A DNA stretch of 64,000 bases from Solanum dulcamara. Taxonomy: Eukaryota; Streptophyta; Magnoliopsida; Solanales; Solanaceae. The stretch covers positions 13,171,256-13,235,255 of the forward strand of contig NC_077248.1 in NCBI RefSeq assembly GCF_947179165.1, written 5' to 3'. Positions within the stretch are counted from its first letter, which is position 1. Every line of letters begins with the position of its first letter. The notes below the pieces were generated by a model. That model did not search any database. It was not told the origin of the DNA and was given only the letters and a program-made list of their open reading frames with translations. Of this stretch, positions 47,708-59,079 are shown piece after piece. The position numbers and the translations under genes are program-made.

Positions 47708-49668
47708 TGTCACGAACCAAAAATCAAGGTCATGATGGCACACATCTCAAAACCCAATCTGATGTGTAATCCTAAAAATAAAACTCATACAAGACTCCCA
47801 AAGGGGAAAGTGATGCCACAATTTAAATAATAAAAAAATAATAAAGAGAAAATTATCCCAAAACCTGGTGTCATAAGTATAAATAACATCTAATACAAGG
47901 TCCAAATCTGAAGATACAACATAAGTCTCTGAATGATACAAAAGACTGAAAAATAAGGATAGACTAGTGATAATCCGAATTCTGCGACCCCACCACTAAT
48001 CTAAGAATACACAATCCGCTAGAATATCAATTGTCACGTGAGGTACTCCGACTAGTATCTGCATCAAAAAGGGATACAGAAGTAGGAGTGAGTGCAATTC
48101 ATATGTACTCAGTAGGTTTTAACTGACTGAGTATAAGGAATTAATCAAACCTATGAAATAAACTAAGGAATGCTTCCACCTGCATACAGAAAAGTCCCAC
48201 TTCGGCATCGGTGCCGCCAGTTTATATATATATAGTGGCGCGAGTAAAGTAAACCCATAATAACAGATTATAATCACAATTAATCAAATTATTCAAGCAG
48301 TACAAATATTAATGCAATGCAATGCAATATGATGATGCAATGATGTGGTGGTACGATGGAATCAAGATTGCCGCACAGCCTGTCGTATACACCTGCTGAG
48401 CTGTGCTACCAAGTAGGACCCATGGGGGTCTCGCACACCACATACCTCAATCACAATATCTCATTATCCTTGCCACCTCCTTGTGGTCAAGGGATTACAA
48501 TGCATCCACTATCCTGTCGTAATACTGCCTCGGACAGGGACTCAAGATACAAAGGTTTAAAGGTATTTTATTTTCTTTCTCAAAAAGAATTTTCATATTT
48601 CTCAACTTCTATGATGAATGAGGATGAATGCATCAAAACACATATGACATGGAAGTAATATTCAACTCACATGTGGTAGAAGGTTCGAAGTTCTCAAAAC
48701 TTAACCTACACATGATATTCACCCTCAATAAATAGTAATAAGAATATTCATCCCTTTCTCAATAATATTTTAATACTCAAGCATTCTCAAAACCCCCAAT
48801 TCAACCTCTCAGGCGAGCATCACAAGTCAAATAATATACTCAAGTCTCTCTCTTAGGCAAGTCACGAATCACATGCTCTCAAAGCAAATAAGATAACAAA
48901 TAAGCCTCCACACGGGCTATGTAATACAAATAAACCCCCACATGGCAATACATTAATAAATAAGCCCCCACACGGGCATCACAATATATATAACATTCTC
49001 AACTCATACTATGACCTCATCCCAAAGTCTATAATATATGAATGACTAATTACCCCATCTCAATCTCAAAGAAGGATAGCCAAACCTACCTCAATTGCCG
49101 AAACTGCACTCGAACACCTCCACCAAACAAGCAACTCTCGAATTCAATGCCCGTACTAACAACTCACTATCAACAATAAAACATACACATCATAAGGAGT
49201 CCAATGACACCCATATTGATAGATTTCGGAACCAGGGGTAAAATAGTCCAAAAATTAATTATTTTCGAAAAAGGTCAAATTTGGAAATTTATTAGACAAT
49301 CACATTCTACTTGTAATAAGGAACTCATGGTTGAAAAACCCATAAAAATAGAGCTCAAAACGAGTTAGAAATCACCATTTTCCTTAAATTCAAATTAGGG
49401 AAGAAACAAAGATTTTTGGGGTTTGAAACTAAACTTTAGGGGTTAAAATCATCAAAAAATTAATGAAAAGGGAAGGTTTTAGGTCAAAAATCACTTATCC
49501 AATACTTTGCCTTAAAAACCTTTTCTCAAATTACCTCAAGGAGTTCAAGAACTCAAACAAATGATGAAAAATATTAAAATGGGAAGAAAGGGGCATTTTT
49601 TGCCCAAATAATTACTGTTCACGCGTGTTTTGTACAATTTTTTTAAAATCACCCTCAAGGTCATTACA
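47708..49668 (-). mobile_element. Solo LTR of family B in the gypsy RNase H
   Basis: On the minus strand it starts TGTAATGACCTTGAGGGTGA and ends GGTTCGTGACA. A perfect 5-bp duplication GAGAT flanks it (47703-47707 and 49669-49673). Removing the insert and one duplication brings the RNase H frame back into register. It shares a GTGTATAC/CTGCTGAGCTGTGCTACC-type block with 62580-62640. The ORFs inside are not genes. Confidence 0.9.
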
Positions 49669-49673
49669 GAGAT

Positions 49674-50076
49674 AGACCTATTGCTTATTTTAGTAAGGTG
49701 CTGGCTCCTAGGCATAAAGATAGATCTATCTATGAAAAGGAGTATGTGGCCTTTTTAAGTGCCATTGACAAATGGAGACACTATCTTCAGTATTAACACT
49801 TTACTGTTAGGAAAGACCATCATAACTTGAAGTACCAATTAGAATAAAAGGTTATTACAACTATATATAGCAAGCGGGACTCACAAAGATGATGGGTTTA
49901 GACTATGCAACACAATACAAAAATAGAACTGAGAATAAAGTGGTCGATGTCTTATCTAGGCAATTTGAGAATAGTGATAAACAGGATTCCAAATAGCTAG
50001 CTAAAGGACAATTGTTATCTCTTAGTGTTGTAGAGCCTACGTGGATGCTAGAGATCAGTAGTATTTATGAAGAATA
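49674..50076 (+). pseudogene. RNase H remainder of the gypsy element
   Basis: Continues the RNase H frame (IAYFSKVLAP, then YEKEYVAFLSAIDKWRHYL), followed by a stop and decayed spacer up to the copia insertion at 50077. Confidence 0.75.
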
Positions 50077-50588
50077 TGTGAAAAGAAAATGTGAAAAGAA
50101 AAGTCAAAAAAGAGGTTGGTAGGTAGGCACAACCTACTTTCATTGAAAAAGGAAAAGAAACGTTTTCAAAAGGTAAAAACGCGTAGAAAGAAAAATGTGT
50201 TCTTTTTGGTTGACAAAATACAACGCGTAAAATGTTTTACGCGTTTTTGGTTCCTATAAATAGAGGGCCTCTTGCCTTCATTTAGATCATCCTAAAATTC
50301 CAGAAAGAGAGAGTAAGAATACAAAGAGAGTTATACACCAAGATAAATATTGTAGTCTTGAGTGTCCTCTTTAGTAGTTGTTCCTTTTACAAGAGAGAAG
50401 TGTTAATTGTTGTTTTCTTCTTGTATTTGAGAGTTGTGTACTCCATATCAAAATAGTGAGATCCTTCTACCCCGTGGTTTTTCCCTTCTATCTTTTAGAG
50501 GGGTTTCCACGTAAAATTCTCGTGTCTAATTTATTTTCATATTTATTGTCATATCAAACTTTAGTTGTGGTGCTTTCTCCCCCCAACA
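50077..50588 (+). repeat. 5' LTR of the copia element
   Basis: Starts TGTGAAAAG, ends CCAACA. A perfect palindrome at 50223-50244 (arms ACGCGTAAAA and TTTTACGCGT around TG) stands about 10 bp before the TATA box TATAAATA (50255-50262). The ORF at 50378 recurs in the 3' LTR and is LTR sequence. Confidence 0.93.
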
Positions 50589-50589
50589 G

Positions 50590-50607
50590 TGGTATCAGAG
50601 CCCTCGG
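50590..50607 (+). other. Primer-binding site of the copia element
   Basis: TGGTATCAGAGCCCTCGG, complementary to the 3' end of plant initiator tRNA-Met, 1 bp after the 5' LTR. Confidence 0.9.
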
Positions 50608-50640
50608 TTATTCTGTTTATTTTATGCGAAGGTACTATCT

Positions 50641-50730
50641 GTGAATAGTAACTTTTCGTGAATAGTAAAATTCGGTGAATAGTACTATTCACGTGAATAG
50701 TAAATTTCGGTGACGGTATAGTTTGTCACG
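50641..50730 (+). repeat. Leader repeats with 18-nt palindrome
   Basis: Several GTGAATAGTA units lie between the primer-binding site and gag. Within them 50675-50692, GTGAATAGTACTATTCAC, is a perfect palindrome. It lies where retroelement RNAs often carry dimerisation or packaging signals; that role is inferred. Confidence 0.7.
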
Positions 50731-50783
50731 ATTGTTCGCAAAAATATTCAGAAATGATCTAGAAGGGTGTGACGCAAATAACA

Positions 50784-53700
50784 ATGTCGAGTACAACAAA
50801 GTTTGAAGTTGAGAAATTCAATGGGACTAATTTCTCATTGTGGAAAATAAAAATAAAAGCAATATTGAGAAAAGACAATTGCTTAGCTGCAATTGAAGGC
50901 AGGCCCACAGACTTTACTGATGACAGCAAGTGGAACGACATAGACAACAACGCAGTTGCTGATCTACACTTGGCACTAGCTGATCAAGTGTTGTCTAGTG
51001 TGGCAGAAAAATGGACGATGAAGGAAATATGGGATACTCTTACGGGGTTGTATGAGGCCAAGTCTTTACATAATAAAATCTTCTTAAAAAGAAGATTGTA
51101 TACTCTTCGAATAGCAGAGTCCATGTCAGTTACTGAACACATCAATACTTTGAATACTCTATTTTCGCAACTTACAACAATGGATTGCAAAATAGAGGGG
51201 ACTGAACGTGCAGAGCTTCTACTTCAAAGTCTGCCTGACTCGTATGATCAACTCATCATCAACCTAACAAACAATACAGATGTTGTTGCTACAATTGCAC
51301 ATGCAAGTGTACGTAGTCTCTCAAGTAGTAAATCGGCTCTTTCAAGCCAGATATCGAACCCACAGGGACCTTGATAAGGCAAACAGTTTCTTTCAAATGC
51401 CTCCACTAATTAAGTTATGCAATGAGGTTGAGATTGTTTGTTACTAATTTTCAGAAATATAAACACTTTCTCGAAGTAAAGACAATGCAATAATTATGTA
51501 TATTAATCGGGCTTTAAGAGATTCCAGGGCTATAGCATAACGTGAAATCAAGTTTACTATCATTCGATCTTAGTTTTCGATGGGTTATTTAATTACTGAT
51601 AAAAAGGGTTAATAATCCAATTATGGTTTTCCGATCTATAATTGCCTATCTTCATTGCCAACCTAACTACATCATTGAGCGGTGATAGGTATGAAATAAT
51701 AAAAACGCATTTAACTATCATCCTTTATCATAACCAAATGTGGTAAATAGGTATGTGTCACAAGCATCCTATCTAATAATCATGCTAACGCATGTTAGTA
51801 TGAACACATTCCTTCCCTTCTTTGTTCTATCTACCTGTCCTCTTCCGAATTCAAGATAAACAACATATATATCTTAATGCTGGCCAAACATCAAAATCAT
51901 AATCACAAGAATGGAAGAGTAATTAGAATCAACAACCCATCTTCCACCAAGTTTAAATGCTATTAAATCATGTTTCGTAGCTATAGCCCCGGAATTTGGG
52001 TGTTTAGCTACTCATATGTAAATAACGACAACAAGGAATCAATTCCAAATACATTAGAATACACTAAGGTAAGAAAAGAACCTAAGATGTTTTTGTGCTT
52101 CTCTTCTTCTTTTGTCTTTCTTCTCTTCTCTTTCTGCCTCCAAAAACGCCTCTCCTCTTGCCCTAGCACACCCCACTATTTAAAGTATTCTCCCTCCTTT
52201 CAATTATTGAAGGGCAGAATAATAAATAATTGGAAAGTTGATGGCGCTGTAGTGGCGCATCGCGCCACTATCGCGCCCAGAGAATTTCTAAAGAATTTCA
52301 TTTGGCGCTGCAGTGAGGCATCGCGCCACTATCGCGCCCAAAACATGCCGCAATAGTTTGCATCCTGGCGCGTCGCACCACTAAAGTCTGTGCAGGTTTT
52401 GGCACTGCAGTGGCGCATCACGCTACTATAGCGCCAGGACCATTTTTCCTGCCTTTTGCTTTGCAAAATTCCTGCATATGTTGGAACTCATACCTTATTT
52501 CACACTTGCTTGATATTCATCCAAAACACGTCATTTGGCTTCAATTACTTCTCAGAATGCCACATAACAATGGCCAAACATAGTGCATGGGCTTATAAAT
52601 GCGCCCAAGATCAACAGACAGTCTAGTTTTCGATGAAATTGCAGCCGCTGTCTTGAAAGAAGAAAATAGGCGCAAAAATAAGAAAGACAGACAAGCAAGT
52701 TCGCAGCAAGCTGAAGCTTTGATGATGGTGAGAGGAAGACCAATGGAATGTGGCCCTAGTGGGAGTCACAATCATGGCAGATCTCAATCAAGAAGTAAGA
52801 AGAATATCAAGTGCTACAACTGTGGTAAAAAAAGGCACTTCAAGAAAGATTGTCGGTTCAAGAAGAAGAGTGAACACCCTGAGCCATCAAATGCTCAAGG
52901 GAATGTTGCATGTACCTCGGATGATAGCGACATTTTATGTAGTGAAGCAATATCAAATAATGAAGGAAAAAAATGTTTCACTGATGTCTGGATCATGGAC
53001 ACAGGAGCAACATGACATATGACTTCTCGGAGAGAATGGTTCCATCAGTATAAACCTATCTCTGAAGGATCTGTGTTCATGGGAGACAATTATGCTTTGG
53101 ATGTTATTGGTATTGGGTCCATCAAAATAAAAATGTATGATGGCACGATACGCACCATCCAGGAGGTACGATATGTAAAGACTTGAGGAAGAATCTATTG
53201 TATTTGGGACAATTAGATGATAATGGATGTTCATACAAGACTCATGGTGGAGTCATGAAAATATCCAAAGGAGCGCTTGTAGTGATGAAAGCAGAAAAAC
53301 TTGCTGCAAATCTATATGTGCTTAAAGGTGAAACACACCAAGAAGGAGAAACATCAACCGCGTCAGTAAGCTCATTTGAAGAATCAACGATGATATGGCA
53401 TCGTAAACTTAGCCATATATCGGAATGAGGTTTGAAGATTCTTGCTGAGCAAAAGCTTCTTCCAGGGCTCAAAAAGGTTTCGCTACCCTTTTATGAGCAT
53501 TGCGTTACCAGTAAGCAAAATAGACTGAAGTTTAGCAGTTCCTCTGCTAAAAGCAAGGAAATACTAGATCTGGTCCACTCTGATATCTGGCAAGCACTGG
53601 TGGAGTCTCTAGGAGGAGCGAAATATTTTGTGTCATTCATTGACAATTACTCCAGGAGAAGTTGGGTGTTTCCAATCAAAAGGAAGGCAAATGTTTTTTC

Positions 53701-56035
53701 AGTTTTCAAAGAATTCAAAGCGCGGGTGGAACTTGAATCTGAGAAAAAGATTAAGTGTTTGAGGACAAATAATGAAGGAGAATACACTGGTGATGAATTT
53801 AATAACTTCTGTAAACAAGAAGGTATTAAACGACAGTTTACGGTGGCATATACTCCACAATAAAATAGAGTAGCAGAGCGGATGAACAGAACCTTGTTGG
53901 AACGGACAAGAGCTATGTTGGCAACTGCAGGGTTGGAAAAACTATTTTGGGCAGAAGTAGTCAAAACTGCTTGTTATGTGATCAATCAGTCACCATCAAT
54001 CGCAATTGATCTGAAAACGCCAATGGAGATGTGGACAAGAAAACCAGCTGATTATTCTCGCTTACATATATTCGAAAGTCCTACTTATGTTATGTACAAC
54101 ACCCAAGAAAAATCAAAGTTGGATCCAAAATCCAGGGAATGCATTTTCTTAGGTTATGCTGATGGAGTCAAGGGGTATCGCTTGTGGGATCCCACAGCCC
54201 GCAAAGTGATAATCAGCAGGGATGTTGTATTTGTTGAAAACAAGATACAAGTAAAAGAAGGTAGTAATTTAAAAGAAAAATTAGAGACTACTACAGTTGA
54301 AGTTGAAGAAATAGAAGAAGTTCCAATTTCTTCTGAAGCAGCACCAGAGCACGAAGAACAAGAGCAAGCTGAGATCGAAACTCTAGAAGTTCGACGGTCA
54401 ACTAGGGAGAGAAGAGAACTAGCTTGGCACTCAGATTATTCTATGGAGAGTAATATTGCATACTGTTTACTAACAGAAGATGGAGAGCCTTCAACTTTTC
54501 ACGAGGCTATGAAAGGCCAAGAATCATCTTTGTGGGTGGCAGCAATGCAAGAAGAAATTGAAGCTCTTCATAAAAATAAAACATGGGATCTTGTTCAATT
54601 ACCACAAGGAAGAAAGGCCATTGAAAACAAATGGGTCTACAAGATCAAACGCAATGGTAATGATTAAGTGGAGAAGTATCATGCAAGATTGGTGGTGAAA
54701 GGATTCGCTCAGAAAGAAGGTATAGACTTCAATGAGTTATTTTCTCCGGTTGTTCGACTCACAACAATTCGAGTGGTCCTAGCGATGCGTGCTACATTTG
54801 ACTTGTACTTGGAGCAGTTAGATCTCAAAACTGCATTTCTTCATAGAGAGCTTGAAGAAGAAATTTACATACTCCAACCAAAAGGTTTTGAAGAACAGGA
54901 AAAAGAGAACTTGGTTTGCAGGTTGAACAAATCTCTATATGGCCTCAAATAGGCACCGAGGTGTTGGTATAAGAGATTTGATTCCTTCATTATAAGCCTT
55001 TGATACAATAGACATAGTTCAGATCCTTGTGTTTATTACAAGAGATTTGGTGATGAAAATTTTGTTATTTTGCTGTTGTATTTTGACGACATATTGGTAG
55101 CAGGCCCCAACAAAGATCGTCTTACAAATTTAAAGGCACAATTGGCTAGGGAGTTTGAAATGAAGGACTTGGGACCAGCAAACAAGATTCTAGGGATGCA
55201 AATTCACCGAGATAGAAATAATAGGAAGATTTGGCTTTCTTAAAAGAACTACTTGAAGAAAATCTTGAGACGCTTCAAGATGCAATACTATAAGTCAATT
55301 TCTACCCCACTTTCTATTAATTTCAAGTTATCCTCAAGTATGTGCCCTAACAATGAAACAGAGAGGATGGAAATATCTGGAGTACCGTATGCATCAGCAG
55401 TGGGAAGTTTAATGTTCGCCATGATATGTACAAGACCTGACATTGCACAAGCAGTGGGAGTGGTTAGTCGATACATGGCTAATCCTAGTAGAGAGCATTG
55501 GAATACTGTTAAGAGGATTCTGAGAAACATCAAGGGTACCTTAGATGTTGCAATGTGTTATAGAGGATCAAACTTTAAAGTTAAAGATTATGTTGATTCA
55601 AATTATGCAGGTGATCTTGATAAAAGCAAGTCCACCACAGGTTATGTGTTTACTCTTGCTGGAAGAGCTGTAAGCTGGGTTTCAAAACTGCAATCTATCG
55701 TGGTTACATCTACGACGGAAGTAGAATATGTAGCAGCTACACAAGCTAGCAAAGAGGCAATATGGATGCAGATGTTACTGGAGGAAGTCGGGCACAAATA
55801 AGAGAAGATTGCTCTGTTTTGTGACAGTCAGAGTGCTTTGCATCTTGCAAAGAATCCGGCATTTCATTCAAGGACAAAGCACATACGAGTTCAGTATCAC
55901 TTTGTCCGTGAGAAGGTGGAAGAAGGCAGTGTGGATATTTAGAAAATTCACACTAATGACAACCTGGCAAATATGTTTACAAAGCCGATCAACAGTAACA
56001 AGTTCATATGGTGTCGATCTTCTATTGGCCTAGCA
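50784..56035 (+). pseudogene. copia gag-pol with nine premature stops
   Basis: Gag starts with the ATG at 50784 (50769 is a GTG in the same frame). It is split at 51281-52613, and its CCHC knuckle is at 52812-52853. The protease motif DTGA starts at 52998. An indel near 53175 shifts the frame. The integrase HSD and second acidic region (reads NN-E-GEY) are seen at about 53580-53780. RT has YFDDI near 55080, and RNase H follows from about 55540. Stops are at 53013, 53426, 53861, 54665, 54950, 55001, 55241, 55799 and 55940. It cannot make a full polyprotein. Confidence 0.9.
51281..52613 (+). mobile_element. Solo LTR inside copia gag
   Basis: Starts TGTTGTTGC, ends AAGATCA, flanked by a perfect 5-bp duplication ACAGA (51276-51280 and 52614-52618). 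Removing it reconnects the gag frame. Its 3' half contains GC-rich subrepeats (52242-52437). No primer site or coding region. Orientation cannot be given with certainty. Confidence 0.85.
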
Positions 56036-56117
56036 AAAATATAACATTGTAGTAACTGGGTAGAAAGGATGGTGTGAAGACTTAATTAATTCTCAATTAA
56101 ATCTTCAAGTGAGAGAA

Positions 56118-56628
56118 TGTGAAAAGAAAATGTGAAAAGAAAAGTCAAAAAAGAGGTTGGTAGGTAGGCACAGCCTACTTTCATTGAAAAAGGAAAAGAA
56201 ACGTTTTCAAAAGGTAAAAATGCGTAAAAAGAAAAATGTGTTCTTTTTGGTTGACAAAATGCAACGCGTAAAATGTTTTACGCGTTTTTGGTTCCTATAA
56301 ATAGAGGGCCTCTTGCCCTCGTTTAGATCATCCTAAAATCCCAGAAAGAGAGAGTAAGAATACAAAAAGAGTTATACACCAAGATAAATATTGTAGTCTT
56401 GAGTGTCCTCTTTAGTAGTTGTTTCTTTTACAAGAGAGAAGTGTTAATTGTTGTTTTCTCCTTGTATTTGAGAGCTGTGTACTCCATATCAAAATAGTGA
56501 GATCATTCTACCCCGTGGTTTTTCCCTTCTATCTTTTAGAGGGGTTTCCACGTAAAATTCTCGTGTCTAATTTATTTTCATATTTATTGTCATATCAAAT
56601 TTTAGTTGTGGTGCTTCCTCCCCCAACA
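56118..56628 (+). repeat. 3' LTR of the copia element
   Basis: 511 bp with the same palindrome (56264-56285) and TATA box (56296-56303) as the 5' LTR. It follows the purine tract directly. Confidence 0.93.
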
Positions 56629-58011
56629 GAACATACACAAGCCGAGGCTATGATTGCTGAAGTTATCACTGATCAGTTGAGACCCCACCTTTATCAGTAC
56701 TCATTTGGAGTCTTAAGGAGAAACTTTACATTAGAGTTAATAGGGTATTGCGACATTAGTTGATATCCATCTTTCATGACTCCCCAGTTAAGGGACATTC
56801 AGGCCAACTTGGCACCTTTAAAAAGTTAGCCCATGTCTTCAATTGGCCAAGTATGAGACATTGTTTAATACTTATGTATTTGCTTGTGAAGTTTGCCTAA
56901 GGAACAAAGGGGAACATGTTCATTACCTTGGACTATTGCAACTACTTCCCATCCCTGATCCAGTCTGGAGGCAAGTCAGCATGTTCGTCTAAAGGCAAGG
57001 AGACAATTCTGGTAGTTATGGATAGAAAAACTAAGTTTGCTCACTTTATGACTCTGGCTCATCCTTTTACAATAGTCATTGTGGCTCACAATTCCTTAAA
57101 CATGTGCATACACCACATGGATTACCTGAGTCTATTGTGACTGACAAGGATAGGCTATTTCTTAGTAATTTTTGGTAAGCATTATTCAGGTTACTAGCTA
57201 CTCAGTTGCATTACAGCACTGCATACAATCCTCAGAGTGATGGCCAAACAAAGATAGTTGATCAGTACATTGAGAACTATCTCAGATGCATGACATCCAG
57301 CAGGCCAATTCAATGGAAGTAGTGGTTACCACTAGCAAAGTGGTAGTAAAACACCAATTTTCACACTGGACTGCAATGTACTCCTTTTGAGGCTCTCTAT
57401 GGTTATTGCCCTCCTCACCTGTTACTTGTGCCTACCATACCATAGCTCCAGAAGATGAAGATGCTATTATAAGAGACAACAAATGCAACAATTGCTTCAG
57501 GATAATATCATCAAGGCTCAGGAAAGGATGAAACTCTATTTTGATCTACATAGGACTGAGAGAGAGTTTCAGGAAGGGGATTTGGTGTTTATGAAACTGC
57601 AGTCCTATAGATAGGCTTCCTTGGCTCTACGGAAGAACTTGAAGTTAAATTATAAGTATTATGCTCTTTTTAAGGTTTTGCAGAAACTTGGAATATTGCT
57701 TACAAACTAAAATTGCCACCTACTTCTAAGATTCATCGTGTATTTCATGTGTCCTTAAGAACAAAGTGGGAAATAGAGTGTTGGTTCAGACTTGTTTGCC
57801 CTCTACTAGTGATAATGGCCAATGTCTGATCACTCTTGTTAACATTTTGCAGACAAATGGTGCACAATGGAAATGTTGTTGCTGTCAAGATCCTCGTTCA
57901 GTGATCCAACCTTCCACCGGAAGATGTAACATGGGAGAATTATGACTATATTAAGGCTCAGTTTCTTGCTTTTAATCCTTGAAGACAATGATGTTTTCAA
58001 GGCCGAGGGTA
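56629..58011 (+). pseudogene. Integrase and chromodomain-like tail of the gypsy element
   Basis: After the copia element the gypsy integrase continues: HSG-LGTFKK near 56800, TKFAHFMTLAHPF near 57030, then the SDGQT-type block near 57238, all with stops. Near 57890-57965 the frame reads as a chromodomain-like end (NLPPEDVTWENYDYIKAQF), as in several plant chromoviruses. Confidence 0.75.
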
Positions 58012-58902
58012 TGTTACGAAATGAAGGTTAAAGGGTAAATAAAAGAAGTCGAGGGAGTGAACATTAATAAAGGATTTAGAATAAAGGGTCAAGATCCATT
58101 CTAGTTAAATGAGGCTCAACGACTGAGATAAGTTTGATGGTTATAAATTAAAAAAAATTAGAGGCGGAACCCATTGATGGCCCCTTAAAGTTGGCACCAA
58201 CTTTCACTTAGACACTTCAACTAAGATTTGTTCATTTTAGACACCTCGAGTAAGGTTCCGATGTGTCATTTTGATGCTTTTTTTTACAATCACCTAAATA
58301 TCTAAAGTGTGTGTAATACACTTGCCGCTGATGTGTCAAAGTGAACAATTAAATGAAGTTAATGACCACTTTTTTTCTAATCAAAAGTCATTATTTTAAA
58401 ATTATTTTTGATATATCTGTCACGTTTCTTTATTTAATTGGTCACTTTGACACATCATCATAACACACACTTTAGATATTTGGGTGATTGTAAAAAAAAG
58501 TGTCAACCTTACTTGAGGTGTCTAAAATGAACAAAACTTAGTTGAGGTGTCTAAGTGAAAGTTGGTGCCAACTTTGAGGGGTCACCGATGGGTTAGGCCA
58601 AAATTAGAAGAGGAGAGAGATCATCCAGAAATCTGGTAACAATTTCTTTCTCTCCTTCATTATTCTCTTTTATCTTCTTCTGCATCCTTTTCCTCCTTCT
58701 TCTTCTAAATTCTCTCCTACCTGCCTTATTATCGACAAGTCTGAACTATCAATAAAGAACCAACTTTTCGTTTTTATGTTTTTCAATTCCATTTAGTTAT
58801 AATCAAATTTTCGTTCTTGTTAATCTGAAAATTGACCCAAAAACTCTTGTTATTACTATTCTGTTTACTTTCCTAGTTGTTTCAAGTAGCCTAGTCATAA
58901 AA
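58012..58902 (+). repeat. 3' LTR of the gypsy element, interrupted
   Basis: Starts TGTTACGAAATGAAGG and ends near CTAGTCATAAAA. Without the MITE at 58163-58599 it matches the 5' LTR in length, with visible divergence, older than that of the copia LTRs. Confidence 0.8.
58163..58599. mobile_element. Mutator-like MITE in the gypsy 3' LTR
   Basis: Starts GGCGGAACCCATTGATGG, ends CCATCGATGGG-type inverse (reverse complement GGCCTAACCCATCGGTG). The inverted repeats extend about 110 bp each, so most of it can fold back. A perfect 9-bp duplication AAAATTAGA lies at 58154-58162 and 58600-58608. Confidence 0.88.
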
Positions 58903-59016
58903 AAATATCATAAAAAGAGAATTACTTAAAGTCAATAATATATGTTTCCTTTGGTTGGTGTTTGAACGAATGTTAGGGTTTGGACAAAAGGGTATTAATT
59001 TTTTTGAACATTGGAG

Positions 59017-59079
<63 letters not shown>

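Larger units (their letters stand above)
50077..56628 (+). mobile_element. Ty1/copia retrotransposon, structurally complete but disabled
   Basis: Two LTRs of about 512 bp, a primer-binding site, gag, protease, integrase, RT and RNase H in copia order, and a purine tract (AAGTGAGAG) before the 3' LTR. Flanks GAATA (50072-50076) and GAACA (56629-56633) fit a 5-bp duplication with one change. It sits inside the gypsy element and is itself split by a solo LTR. By eye the LTRs differ at about 14 substitutions (13 transitions) and one indel, about 2.7%, so the insertion is fairly young. Confidence 0.93.
45116..58902 (+). mobile_element. Decayed Ty3/gypsy retrotransposon hosting nested insertions
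   Basis: LTRs at 45116-45538 and 58012-58902 bound gag, protease, RT, RNase H, integrase and chromodomain-like remnants in gypsy order. The flanks GAATA and AAATA fit a 5-bp duplication with one change. It was later interrupted by a reversed solo LTR (47708-49668), a copia element (50077-56628) and a MITE (58163-58599). Removing these leaves a core of about 4.8 kb. Confidence 0.85.

Noticed and set aside
47747..47941. Minus-strand 64-codon ORF, and 48356-48658 plus-strand ORF
   Set aside because: Both lie in the family B solo LTR, which is non-coding.
50378..50644. 88-codon ORF, repeated at 56419
   Set aside because: It lies within both copia LTRs and is duplicated only for that reason.
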